A stretch of 64,000 nt of DNA from the NCBI GenBank assembly GCA_964036045.1, contig OZ038402.1, positions 1,457,380 to 1,521,379 of the forward strand. The letters are read 5' to 3'. The position numbers were made by a program, and so were the translations under genes. Under the pieces are notes generated by a model. It had not been told where the DNA came from, made no database searches, and was given only the letters and a program-made list of their open reading frames with translations. This document shows positions 1-9,257 of the stretch, one piece after another (position 1 is the stretch's first letter; the number at the start of each line of letters is the position of its first letter). The stretch comes from Eutreptiella sp. 'Long Island Sound 2002' (Eukaryota; Euglenozoa; Euglenophyceae; Eutreptiales; Eutreptiaceae).

Positions 1-358
1 TACATAGGCCCAGCGGCCACAACGTGGGTCCCCCTGGGTGCTCAAGTACCCGTATTGTCACTAAATCATCACCCAAACCCATCCCAGGGGCAACAGAAGG
101 GTTTCGGAAAAAGGCGAATTTCGGAAATCTTGCAGGTGTCACTAACCAGCCTACACAACGGCAATTTCGGGGCTTTTGGAGGGGCCATGACTCGGGCTAT
201 ATGGGCTTGGCAGCCACTACGTGGGTCCCCATGGGTGCTCAAGTACCCGTATTGTCACTAAATCATCACCCAAACCCATCCCAGGGGCGACAGAAGGGTT
301 TCGGAAAAAGTCGAATTTTTGGAAATCTTGCAGGTGTCACTAAACAGCCTTATCCAGC
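1..358. repeat. Dispersed repeat A, two tandem copies (first truncated by window edge)
   Basis: Two head-to-tail copies of a ~175-bp unit with a shared core (GTGGGTCCCC ... GCTCAAGTACCCGTATTGTCA, then a stretch ending AGAAGGGTTTCGGAAAAA). Related copies lie at about 28548-28740 and 45960-46137. Short ORFs in several frames run through all copies and none is preferred, so this is read as non-coding repeat. Confidence 0.85.
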
Positions 359-785
359 GTGACAACGGCTAAGTCCTCACTAGCAAGGGCCCATAGGGGG
401 GGGCGACCGGGGGTACCTGGAGTTCGGACCCGGGACCCCCGCCATGGGTTAGGGGGTCCATGTACAAGAAAAAAGTTGCCCAGGACCTGGGTCTAAATCT
501 ACACACAGCACCCAGAGTACGCAAAGAAGTTTTGACCCCCCCCCGACACCCCCCCACCCCCCCCACCCCCCCAAAAAGGGGTACCCGGGTACGGGGGGCT
601 AAAGGGGTCAAAAACGAAAAATTCATTGGGGGATCATTTTCTCTCCTAAAATGATGATTTTACAAGGGGTTGGACATCCGGTACCATACCTTGGGGTATT
701 GTACGCGAATGACCCCAAAAAAGGGGGGTATATGGCGTACGCACCTGCGCTTGATCTAACAACCCTCTTCGAGGTGATTTACTCC
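359..785. repeat. Rest of composite repeat A-B; repeat B at about 622-785
   Basis: Together with the second A unit this matches 28548-29133 in order, giving a ~600-bp composite element. Its right part (repeat B, ~165 bp, from TCATTGGGGGAT to AACCCTCTTCGAGGTGA) also occurs alone at 12638-12802 and 16604-16782, so B is mobile or was amplified independently of A. C-runs separate the modules. Confidence 0.8.
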
Positions 786-1206
786 TTGACTCGTTAGGTG
801 TAGAATTTCTTTGTCCTGCTCCATTTGACCTTGAATTCCTGAACATGCTCACCACCTTCCACAGGAATGCTTTGGACAGCACCCTTGGGCGGTGGCTTGG
901 CCCTTTTGCGGTTCACCAAGTGGCGGTCCTCTACCCCCCCTTGGGGAAGGACAAGGGGCGAGGAAAGACAACGGGGGGGGAGGTACAACATGTGTGCTGT
1001 TTGTTTGGCTAACTTGTACATAGCACGGGTCGTCTTCCGGGGTGTGAGCAAGGGGTTGAGTATGGCGGTTGTGCGCGACGGTTCCCTCGCATGCACAAGG
1101 GAACACACCCGAAAATACCCGGAGTGACGGTTCCCTCATACCCCCAATTCGTATGCAAAGGACGAGTGAGACGAAACAAGACGTGCAAACAAGAAGGCAT
1201 ATGGAA
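786..1206. other. Spacer without a recognisable gene
   Basis: No domain, splice pattern or repeat match recognised. Contains one run of eight or more G. Overlapping short ORFs on both strands look like chance. Confidence 0.5.
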
Positions 1207-2050
1207 AAAAAATGAGTTCTACAATGATCCCACAAATGACTGCGGTAGCGGATCTGACATGCAGTGAGCCAGAAACACTGCGTGAAATGGGGGTAGATGT
1301 ATGCAAGTCATTCGTAATACAACACCACGTCTCCTGCACAAAGCCCCAATGCCTCAAATATATAACAAAAGCATTGCTCACTCGTTGCCGTGTAAGACAA
1401 ACAGCGTGGAATTGGCCGGCCCCACCCACTCTAACAGCGTATGCCCTCCGCCCCAAGTGGGGGGAGGGGGGGCGTAGGAGGTTAGGGTAGGCCACCCTAA
1501 CAGCCCAACCCGTATCAGGGTCTTTGAACTGGAGGCAAACAAATAACGTTTGCACAGCCCCAGCCCACTTGGGGTCCCAAAGTGGGGACATTGAAACATG
1601 GAGACATAGTCCATGCAGACACTCACCAGATTTGCCAATCGACTGTTGCAATAGGGCTGGTCCGTCACACAGGATTTTTCCAGAGCTGATGCAGCCATCG
1701 TGCACCCACTCAGGAAACGCTCCTTGTGTTGATGTATGTGCATGTGGATGATCGCATTCCACAGATTGGACCTCTGGAGGCAGGTCCCCAACTAGAAGAG
1801 GAAGCAATTGGACTTCACCTCGAGCTGAAGCAGAAAGGAAGCTTAGTGAACCAGAAAAGCGCTGTCAAGGACAGGGTGGGGCGTGTGCATATCCACCTTG
1901 GGCCTGAAGCTGTGTTGCTACTTGTGGCAGCCTCACTTGGAAATAGCACAAAGTTGTGTCCTTGCTTTGTTGTTGAATGTTGACAAGCGTACAATTTGTC
2001 AGCACATGGTGTCCCGTTGGTGAGATAACCCCCACTACAAGCATACACAA
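1207..2050 (-). CDS. Candidate spliced gene inside repeat D (unknown product)
   Basis: On the minus strand there are three open blocks with good splice signals. A block ending at 1937 is followed by GTGAGG. Exon 2 (1791-1627, 165 nt) is preceded by a pyrimidine-rich CTTCTAG and followed by GTGAGT. A third block starting at 1333 is preceded by TTTGTGCAG. In one frame all three junctions are phase 0, giving about 130 residues with several cysteines (for example GTCLQRSNLWNAI and ETWCCITNDLHT). The same signals occur in copies 2 and 3. No family was recognised and no reliable start codon was found, since upstream ORFs open with non-ATG codons. In copy 3 exon 2 is destroyed by an insertion. It could equally be a non-coding repeat that happens to keep splice-like motifs. 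Confidence 0.3.
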
Positions 2051-2190
2051 AAATGTCGCTGTAGGTAAATGAATCAATGCATTCAGCAAACCTGATATGA
2101 GATGCAACACATTGCCACATTTTGTGCTGTACAAAGAACACACAAGCTGCTCTGCATCACGAGAAGGGTCACCTCACAATGCAGAATGAG
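1207..2190. repeat. Repeat unit D, copy 1
   Basis: A ~1-kb unit present again at 4905-6135 and, split by an insertion, at 6136-6750 plus 7620-8130. Copies 2 and 3 are adjacent in tandem. Copy 1 stops matching after about 2190, beside a transposase remnant. Similarity between copies is very high over the whole unit, including non-coding parts, indicating recent duplication. Confidence 0.85.
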
Positions 2191-2552
2191 CAGCCTGGTA
2201 AGTGCTCGGTCAGACGGACCGGATCATGCGGACAGTCTAAGTACAACATATGTGTCCCGTGCAAACTACAGTTCACATGCCGCTTGCAGCGGTGGGACGT
2301 ATATCTCTCGGGGTCGCGTAATTTTATGCCAACACGGAGCGTTTTCAGGGGTTTGTGCCCTTGTTGCCTCATTTGTGCCCGCTGAGTGTCCCAAAGGTGG
2401 GGGTATGTGGGGTATATTCGGAAAGCCCTTGAAAGGGGCAATTTGGAACACCCTGGGTCTGCATGCTGTACTGACGACATATTGGAGATTTTTGTCCGTT
2501 TTGGACGGTGCCTGTGTTGCTTGCTGCCCCTTTTTGTCAACAGGCAGCTACC
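2191..2552. other. Spacer between repeat D and transposase remnant
   Basis: No recognisable gene. Overlapping ORFs on both strands show no domain. It may be the 5' flank of the element at 2553. Confidence 0.4.
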
Positions 2553-3345
2553 ATGTCCGCATACAAATTCACGCAACGTGCTGTTGCTTCCCCCGATGCA
2601 CCACAGCAACCTTTGGTGCGCAAAAGGGCACGCTCTGGGGGTGCAGAGTGGGTGTGTGTGACTCGGCGTCCTGCCAAGCAGGCCAAGAAACCCCGTACAG
2701 GCGGTTCGCAGCAACCTGCCTGCACCCACAAGGAACACGACATTCTGTCCACGGCAGAGGCCGCTGCTTTTGCAACCCAGTTTTGGGACCGTAAGGAGCA
2801 CCCCACCAAGGCTTCGCAACATGAATTTCTGGCAACCTGCATCGACGTCGATGTGGAGCAAAATGTGAAACATGCAGGTCGCCAGAAGTACACCAGGAAG
2901 AGGGGGCACCAGAAAACGTATTTTGTACCGTACCGTGGGTCGCGGCGACAAATTTGTAAGACCCAGTTCCTCCACTATTTCAAAATTTCGCGCATCGTTG
3001 TGGAGTCTGTGGCCAAAGCCAAAGCAGCCGCGGCTGTCGCCAGCCCCTGATCCTGAAAACCGTGAGGCCCATCCTGGCTTTGTCTGGGTGAAATCAGGGT
3101 ACAGTGAGGCCATCGCATGGCGCAAGGCCCGGCTGACGAAACAGCGAAATGTGGACCTCACAACTGATGGCCTGTGGGCCATGCCCTTGAACACAGGATG
3201 GGCACCAGTCAAGGCACGCAGGCTACAAGATTGGGAAAAACTAAAGAAATATGTTCCCAGTCACAAGCAGGGGGATGTGTGCCCCAATGGAGTCCCCGCC
3301 CTTGTGGAGGGGGGCAACAATGACACCGACTCGGATTCCGAATAA
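2553..3345 (+). pseudogene. Probable DNA-transposase remnant, N- and C-terminal parts in different frames
   Basis: An ATG at 2553 opens 165 codons: a basic N-terminal region (VRKRARSGG, KQAKKPR), then a segment with YFVPYRGSRRQICKTQFL followed by HYFKISRIVVESV. The pattern Y-x-V-x4-R-x-(I/V)-C-K-x2-F-L resembles the segment before the DDE core in a family of uncharacterised eukaryotic transposases (recalled by pattern, not searched). The frame ends at TGA 3048-3050. The +1 frame continues immediately with PENREAHPGFVW and a lysine-rich stretch (LQDWEKLKKYVPSH) to an acidic end DTDSDSE and TAA at 3345. No DDE catalytic core lies between the blocks, so this looks like an internally deleted, frameshifted derivative. 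Confidence 0.4.
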
Positions 3346-3777
3346 TGAGTGATCCCCTGGAGCAGTGCCCCGTCCTGTGTGTCGTCTCTTGTTCAGCCCT
3401 GTGCTCAAAACTGTGACCACCTACCCCCCCCCAACCCATACGTTTCTGAAACGGCCTTTTCTCACAGATTTCAAAAAGCATATACATACCACCCCCCTAC
3501 GGAACGAAATTTTGGTGCATTGGACCAAAACTTGAAAAAACCCCGAAAAATTGCGAATTTGCTCTGTGTTGGCATGAAATGAATGTCCCCGAGAGATATT
3601 TGGACTCTAGATCCCTGTCACCTGAGTATGCAGCTGTACGTTGCCACCACGCCCTGATATATGAAAGTGACGTCACGTGGCAGTGGGGGCTGTCGAGGCC
3701 CAGGTACATATAGATGCATCCAGGGATATGACCAGTGAGTGCATGGGGCGTCTCCACCGCTCATGCAGTGAGTTTCG
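3346..3777. other. Spacer
   Basis: No gene recognised. 3423-3590 contains a C-run and a GAAACGGCC-type segment resembling, in reverse, internal sequence of the TIR element at 6751-7619. Confidence 0.4.
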
Positions 3778-4050
3778 ATGTGTTGTCATTCGCCTCCGTA
3801 TGTTTTCGCATCTCATGGTTTGCCAACTCGGCAGCTAAATTAGCTTGACGAGGATTCACCATCACTGGATGCAGGTCGTGCGCGCATGCGCCTGCGTGAC
3901 CCTTCTGCTTCTTGGGAGGTGCCGAGCTTAAAGGTGCTGCACTCGCCCACATCCAAAAAGCAGTAGAATTTAGTTTCGATTGTGAGCCTGCCTTGGCTCA
4001 GCCCAAACTTCACATGCATTACTATGCACACATTCAAAACCCGGGTACCA
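3778..4050. repeat. Duplicated segment H, copy 1
   Basis: Matches 4408-4775 through CATTCGCCTCCG, GGATTCACCA(T/G)CACTGGATGCAGG and CACATTCAAAACCCGG-type blocks. This copy lacks the small insertion found in copy 2 and so serves as the empty site. Confidence 0.75.
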
Positions 4051-4150
4051 AATGATTTGTGGGACACCTTCAGTGGCCCGTGTATCCCAAAGGAATAGTT
4101 CGTTCTAAGACTGCAATGCTGACAGGCCGATGCGCTCGCCAGCACCAGAA

Positions 4151-4345
4151 GACGTCTCGGGGGCCCAAAAGAGGGCGGAAATGCTACGTCACCTCTGCAT
4201 TCTCGGGGATCCCCAACTCCAAGCGCAGGGAGCAAAATCAGAAGTGGCCCCCAGTCAAAGGGAACAAAATCAGAAATGGCAGCCTCACCCTTGCCTTCTT
4301 GGGGGCCCAAAAGAGGGCGGAAATGCTATGTCACCTCTGCATGGG
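4151..4345. repeat. Short direct repeat pair
   Basis: A ~43-bp block beginning GGGGGCCCAAAAGAGGGCGG is present at about 4158-4202 and again at about 4302-4345, with a variant phrase (AAATCAGAARTGGC) between. No coding evidence. Confidence 0.7.
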
Positions 4346-4407
4346 CATTTCTGGAAGTGGGGTGGCGCACAGCCGGAACACTGACGCTGCAGGCACTCTG
4401 GTGCCGC

Positions 4408-4775
4408 TTTCATTCGCCTCCGCACGCCCGCATCTCAGGGTTTGCCGAATCAACGGCTAAATCCAGCTTGACAAGGATTCACCAGCACTGGATGCAGGTT
4501 GCGCACACATGCGGGGAGGTGCCGCGCTGGAACGTGCTTCCGGGCATGACTTTCGGACTCACCCACATGCAAAAAGTAGTTCTTAGAAATTAGTTTAGAT
4601 TTTTTTTTTGCAACAGGCCTGCGCTGAGTAGCGATGAGGCTCTCGGGTTCACATCCCGGTCTCTGCATCAGTGCTGCAGGGCGCTGCAGTTCTTAGAAAT
4701 TAGTTTGGCTTAGTTTACCTTGGCTGAGCAGAATCTTCACATCAATTATTATGCAGACATTCAAAACCCGGACAG
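4408..4775. repeat. Duplicated segment H, copy 2, carrying a retroposon
   Basis: Paralogue of 3778-4050 but longer, because a 91-bp insert plus its duplicated target lies at 4597-4706. Otherwise collinear. Confidence 0.75.
4597..4687 (-). mobile_element. Short retroposon (SINE-like) with 19-bp target duplication
   Basis: A 91-bp insert is flanked by perfect 19-bp direct repeats AGTTCTTAGAAATTAGTTT (4578-4596 and 4688-4706). The paralogous segment at 3778-4050 has no insert. The left edge on the plus strand is T10, so read on the minus strand the element ends in a poly(A) tail. A long TSD plus an A-tail is the signature of LINE-type target-primed reverse transcription. The body contains CGGGTTCACATCCCG, which could form a T-arm-like hairpin on the plus strand, but it is opposite to the tail orientation, so a tRNA origin is not claimed. 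Confidence 0.85.
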
Positions 4776-4904
4776 CGGATGATTCTTTGTAGGACACGTT
4801 GACTTGGGTGGCCCGCATATCCCAAATAAATATTTTGTCCTGAAATTACAACAACAAATGAACGAAAGAAAGGGGGGCAGGGGCAACAAAGAAGAATGAG
4901 GACG

Positions 4905-6135
4905 AGAAGGGTCACCTCACAATGCAGAATGACCAGCCTTATGCCAAACATGAGAGGGTGCATGCCCCATGGGCCATAGATTTGGTAACCTGTGCCAGAA
5001 AAAATGCTACAAAATTTTGTTGGTCCAGACCAAGATGAGCTGCAACAGCCTGCTCACTGTATGGGACTCGAGACAACCTCTCAGAATCAAGGTTCAGAGC
5101 TGTCCAGTTCTACGGTGATCCCACAAATGACTGCGGTAGCGGATCTGACATGCAGTGAGCCAGAAACACTGCGTGAAATGGGGGTAGATGTATGCAAGTC
5201 ATTCGTAATACAACACCACGTCTCCTGCACAAAGCCCCAATGCCTCAAATATAACAAAAGCATTGCTCACTCGTTGCCGTGTAAGACAAACAGCGTGGAA
5301 TTTGCCGGCCCCACCCACTCTAACAGCGTATGCCCTCCGCCCCAAGTGGGGGGAGGGGGGGCGTAGGCGGTTAGGGTAGGCCACCCTAACAGCCCAACCC
5401 GTATCAGGGTCTTTGAACTGGAGGCAAACCAATGAGCTTTGCACAGCCCCAGCCCTCTTGGGGTCCCAAAGTGGGGAGAAATCATATGGTGGCAAACACC
5501 CTGCCTTCTTGGGGCCTCCCTACATGGAGACATAGCCCATGCAGACACTCACCAGAGTTGCCAATCGACTGTTGCAATAGGGCTGGTCCGTCACACAGGA
5601 TTTTTCCAGAGCTGATGCAGCCATCGTGCACCCACTCAGGAAACGCTCCTTGTGTTGATGTATGTACATATGGATGATCGCATTCCACAGATTGGACCTC
5701 TGGAGGCAGGTCCCCAACTAGAAGAGGAAGCAATTGGACTTCACCTCGAGCTGAAGCAGAAAGGAAGCTTAGTGAACCAGAAAAGCGCTGTCAAGGACAG
5801 GGTGGGGCGTGTGCAAATCCACCTTGGGCCTGAAGCTGTGTTGCTACTTGTGGCAGATTGTGGCAGCACTTGGAAATAGCACAAAGTTGTGTCCTTGCTC
5901 TGTTGTTGAATGTTGACAAGCGTACAATTTGTCAGCACATGGTGTCCCGTTGGTGATATAACCCCCACTACAAGCATACCCCAAAATGCCGCTGTAGGTA
6001 AATGAATCAATGCATTCAGCACACCTGATGCAAGATGCAACACATTACCTCATTTTGTGCTGTACAAAGATCACAAAAGCTGCTCTGCATCACGAGAAGG
6101 GTCACCTCACAATGCAGAATGACCAGCCTTATGCC
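4905..6135. repeat. Repeat unit D, copy 2
   Basis: Full unit with flanking part beginning GAGAAGGGTCACCTCACAATG. The minus-strand splice-like signals of copy 1 are mostly conserved, but the block-1 donor is altered (GTGCTG instead of GTGAGG) and an in-frame TGA follows the third block, so this copy is probably not functional. Confidence 0.85.
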
Positions 6136-6750
6136 AAACATGAGAGGGTGCATGCCCCGTGTGCAAGATAAAAGGTTCAGAGCTGTTCAGTTCTATGATG
6201 ATCCCACAAATGACTGCGGTAGCGGATCTGACATGCAGTGCGCCAGAAAAACTGCGTGAAATCGGGGTAGATGTATGCAAGTCATTCGTAATACAACACC
6301 ACGTCTCCTGCACAAAGCCCCAATGCCTCAAATATAACAAAAGCATTGCTCACTCGTTGCCGTGTAAGACAAACAGCGTGGAATTTGCCTGCCCCACCCA
6401 CTCTAACAGCGTATGCCCTCCGCCCCAAGTGGGGGGAGGTGGGGTGGTAGGCTGTTAGGGTAGGCCACCCTAACAGCCCAACCCGTATCAGGGTCTTTGA
6501 ACTGGAGGCAAACCAATGAGCTTTGCACAACCCCAGCCCTCTTGGGGTCCCAAAGTGGGGAGAAATCATATGGTGGCAAACACCCTGCCTTCTTGGGGCC
6601 TCCCTACATGGAGACATAGTCCATGCAGACACTCACCAGATTTGCCAATCGACTGTTGCAATAGGGCTGGTCCGTCACACAGGATTTTTCCAGAGCTGAT
6701 GCAGCCATCGTGCACACCACTCAGGAAACGCTCCTTGTGTTGATGTATGT
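6136..6750. repeat. Repeat unit D, copy 3, left part
   Basis: Directly follows copy 2 and matches it to 6750, where the TIR element begins. The match resumes at 7620. Confidence 0.85.
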
Positions 6751-7619
6751 GTCCGAAAACCTGGGGGGGGGGGGTCATTGATGGTTTTGATGGATTTTTG
6801 CCAGTGTTGGCCTTTTTCCCGTTGCTACGTGTCTAGTGGTGGGGGGTATATTATACCTTTTTGAAATGGCCTTGAAAAGGGCTTTTCGGAGATGTATGGG
6901 TTGGGGGGGGGGGGGGGGAGGTGACCATATTTTTGAGAAATTCGGCCGGGACTGTCCGAGGTTCGGGGGTTTTCAGCAGGTCTACGCAGGGTTCTGCTGC
7001 CCTGTTTTGGCGTGCCATACAGTGTCGGTTGATTTTACGGAGCATGGTGTTCCGGAAGGGGGGTGTATTGTACCTTTTCGGAACAATGTTGGAAAGGGCT
7101 TTTCAGAGATGTGTGGGTTGGGGTAGGGTAGGGGACGATATGTTTGAGAAATTGGGCCGGGATGGTCACGGGTTGTGTCGCGTTTGGATTTGTCAATCTC
7201 TAGGCACCAAGAACATGCAACAAAGAGAAAAAAGGCGGGAATAGCCGCAACATACCATTAGACCACACCCCAACACCTTCAAAAATGGATTCCCCGCCCC
7301 CAAAATAGGGGGGGGGGGGGTGCCTAACCCGCCAAAAACCTACAAAAAGCGGTGCCGGTGACGTGGATATTACAATTTTGGCCCCTGTCACCAGCGTGGC
7401 ACTAGCAGCCGAAAATGGGCAAAATTTCAACAAAATCCAGATTTTCTCAAACATATTGTCAAACCATGAGCTGAAAACTTCAGAAATGAATCAGGCACCC
7501 TCAAAATACGGGGGGGTACCCTCAACACCCCATAATTCTCGAAAAATCCAACCGCCCCGGACCCGAAACCATCAAAACCACCGAAAAGGGCCAATGACCC
7601 CCCCCCCAGGTTTTCGGAC
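6751..7619. mobile_element. 869-bp TIR transposon (non-autonomous) inserted in repeat D copy 3
   Basis: Starts GTCCGAAAACCTGGGG and ends CCCCAGGTTTTCGGAC, perfect terminal inverted repeats that continue beyond a G/C-run with TCATTG/CAATGA. The host reads GATGTATGT before it and ATGTACATATGG after it, whereas the unoccupied copy 2 reads GATGTATGTACATATGG. This gives a 4-bp ATGT duplication, or 2-bp TG if the TIR is taken as TGTCCG. Inside are two degenerate direct copies of a ~140-bp segment (about 6833-6970 and 7045-7160). No transposase ORF is seen, so it must have moved in trans. The superfamily cannot be named from TIR and TSD alone. Confidence 0.88.
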
Positions 7620-8130
7620 ATGTACATATGGACGATCGCATTCCACAGATTGGACCTCTGGAGGCAGGTCCCCAACTAGAAGAGGAATTGGACTTCACCT
7701 CGAGCTGAAGCAGAAAAGAAGCTCAGTGAACCAGAAAAGCGCTGTCAAGGACAGGGTGGGGCGTGTGCACATCCACCTTGGGCCTGAAGCTGTGTTGCTA
7801 CTTGTGGCAGCCTCACTTGGAAATAGCACAAAGTTGTGTCCTTGCTTTGTTGTTGAATGTTGACAAGCGTACAATTTGTCAGCACATGGTGTCCCGTTGG
7901 TGATATAACCCCCACTACAAGCATACCCCAAAATGTCGCTGTAGGTAAATGAATCAATGCATTCAGCAAACCTGATACAAGATGCAACACATTGCCACAT
8001 TTTGTGCTGTACAAAGATCACAGAAGCTGCTCTGCATCACGAGAAGGGTCACCTCACAATGCAGAATGACCAGCCTTATGCCAAACATGAGAGGGTGCAT
8101 GCCCCATGGGCCATAGATTTGGTAACCTGT
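7620..8130. repeat. Repeat unit D, copy 3, right part
   Basis: Continuation of copy 3 after the TIR element. Exon-1-like sequence is retained, while the exon-2-like block is cut by the insertion. Confidence 0.85.
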
Positions 8131-8394
8131 GCCAGAAAAAATGCTGCAAAAGAGGACAAGGAGCTTGCCCCATCTGACATGTCCGCCAGATTATCATTAT
8201 CCTCACCTGATGCAGGCAGTGTGTTTCTGTCCCTCCTCCGCCCACCGAAAGGGCCTGAAACAATGGCATACAGAAACAGTGTACAACTACCAGCAGTCGG
8301 CACAAACCAGCAGTCACAGTAAATTTGCCGTACCGGCGGGGACACACGGCATTCCACTGTACACACCTTATTTGGTCACGATAGTTTTCGGGTT
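8131..8394 (-). CDS. Exon-like segment, including a 48-nt block with canonical splice sites
   Basis: Minus strand: 8254-8207 (48 nt) is preceded by TTGTTTCAG and followed by CAG then GTGAGG, textbook acceptor and donor. Upstream and downstream frames are open and a Ser/Asp-rich stretch (DNDNLADMSDGASSLSS) follows if the donor is not used. It lies 5' of D copy 3 on the same strand and could be an upstream exon of the gene whose downstream part became repeat D. Product unknown. Confidence 0.3.
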
Positions 8395-8506
8395 TGCACT
8401 TTCCCACTGTGGCCCTTTATGTTTTTTGCGACCAGTCACAAAAAATGACCCCCCCCCCCCGGACCCGGACCCCCCAAGTGGCGCCAAAATTATATCCATC
8501 CCTGGT
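8395..8506. mobile_element. Right end of a hAT-like element, left end not found
   Basis: Shares the TTTCCCACTGTGGCC block, the C-run and terminal ATCCATCCCTG with the right end of the complete hAT-type element at 20229-21057. No matching CAGGGATGGAT terminus with a GTCCCCAT target copy was seen to the left, so it is probably a truncated copy. Confidence 0.55.
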
Positions 8507-9257
8507 CCCCATTGAAGGGGACAAGAATGGCCTACGCTGGGTCGTCAGTGGTAAAATGCTCTGAGGGGTGGTCCTTGAGGGCCGCCCGGAAAAGAAAGAA
8601 AAATTAGTTCCTTAAGGACTGCCCTGATCAGAAGTGGCCCAAAAGTGGCACATTGGCTACAAAAGTCTCTATCCTCAACACAAGGGGCAACTTTTCTCCA
8701 ACTGGAGTGGTAGTATGAGGTGGACTAAGCAAATCCTTCACCCAAAAAAGGGGGGGGGGGGGTTGGGGATATGAAAACCTTCCTTTTGCCTAAAACTTTG
8801 GCCAACGAAAAAAGGGGGGGTTATGTAAAAACCCCCCATGCTGTCGTTCTCCGCAGATGCCCCCCACCCCTGGCTCCACTCAACAAGAGCATGGAATAGG
8901 AGTGCTGACCCATGGATTGATATTGCCCCGGCAACAATCACACAACCGACGTACAATATTTGGAATCTCCCTGAAATGTCGAAAATGCTGTGCATTAGCA
9001 AAGTGATGGCTTTCTCAAAAAAAAAAAAAAAAAAAGAAGAAGAAGAAGCATGGATCACACAGGCAACGATGACTTTCGGTGCCTGTGATGCTAAGTAAGG
9101 TGAAGACCTCCTCAACATTTTGGCTGCCTGGAAGGGGAGGGGTGCCAGAAGAATATGGAATAGGGGAGCTGATCCATGGATTGAGTGAGAGTGGTGACCA
9201 GTGATGACCAGTGGTTACCATCTCAGAATATTGCACACAGAAGGCTATCGCACAGAA
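8507..9257. other. Spacer with low-complexity tracts
   Basis: Contains G-runs, an A18 tract followed by (GAA)n at about 9018-9047, and a short duplicated phrase (GGAATAGG...CTGA(C/T)CCATGGATTGA) at about 8892-8925 and 9158-9185. No gene seen. Confidence 0.5.
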
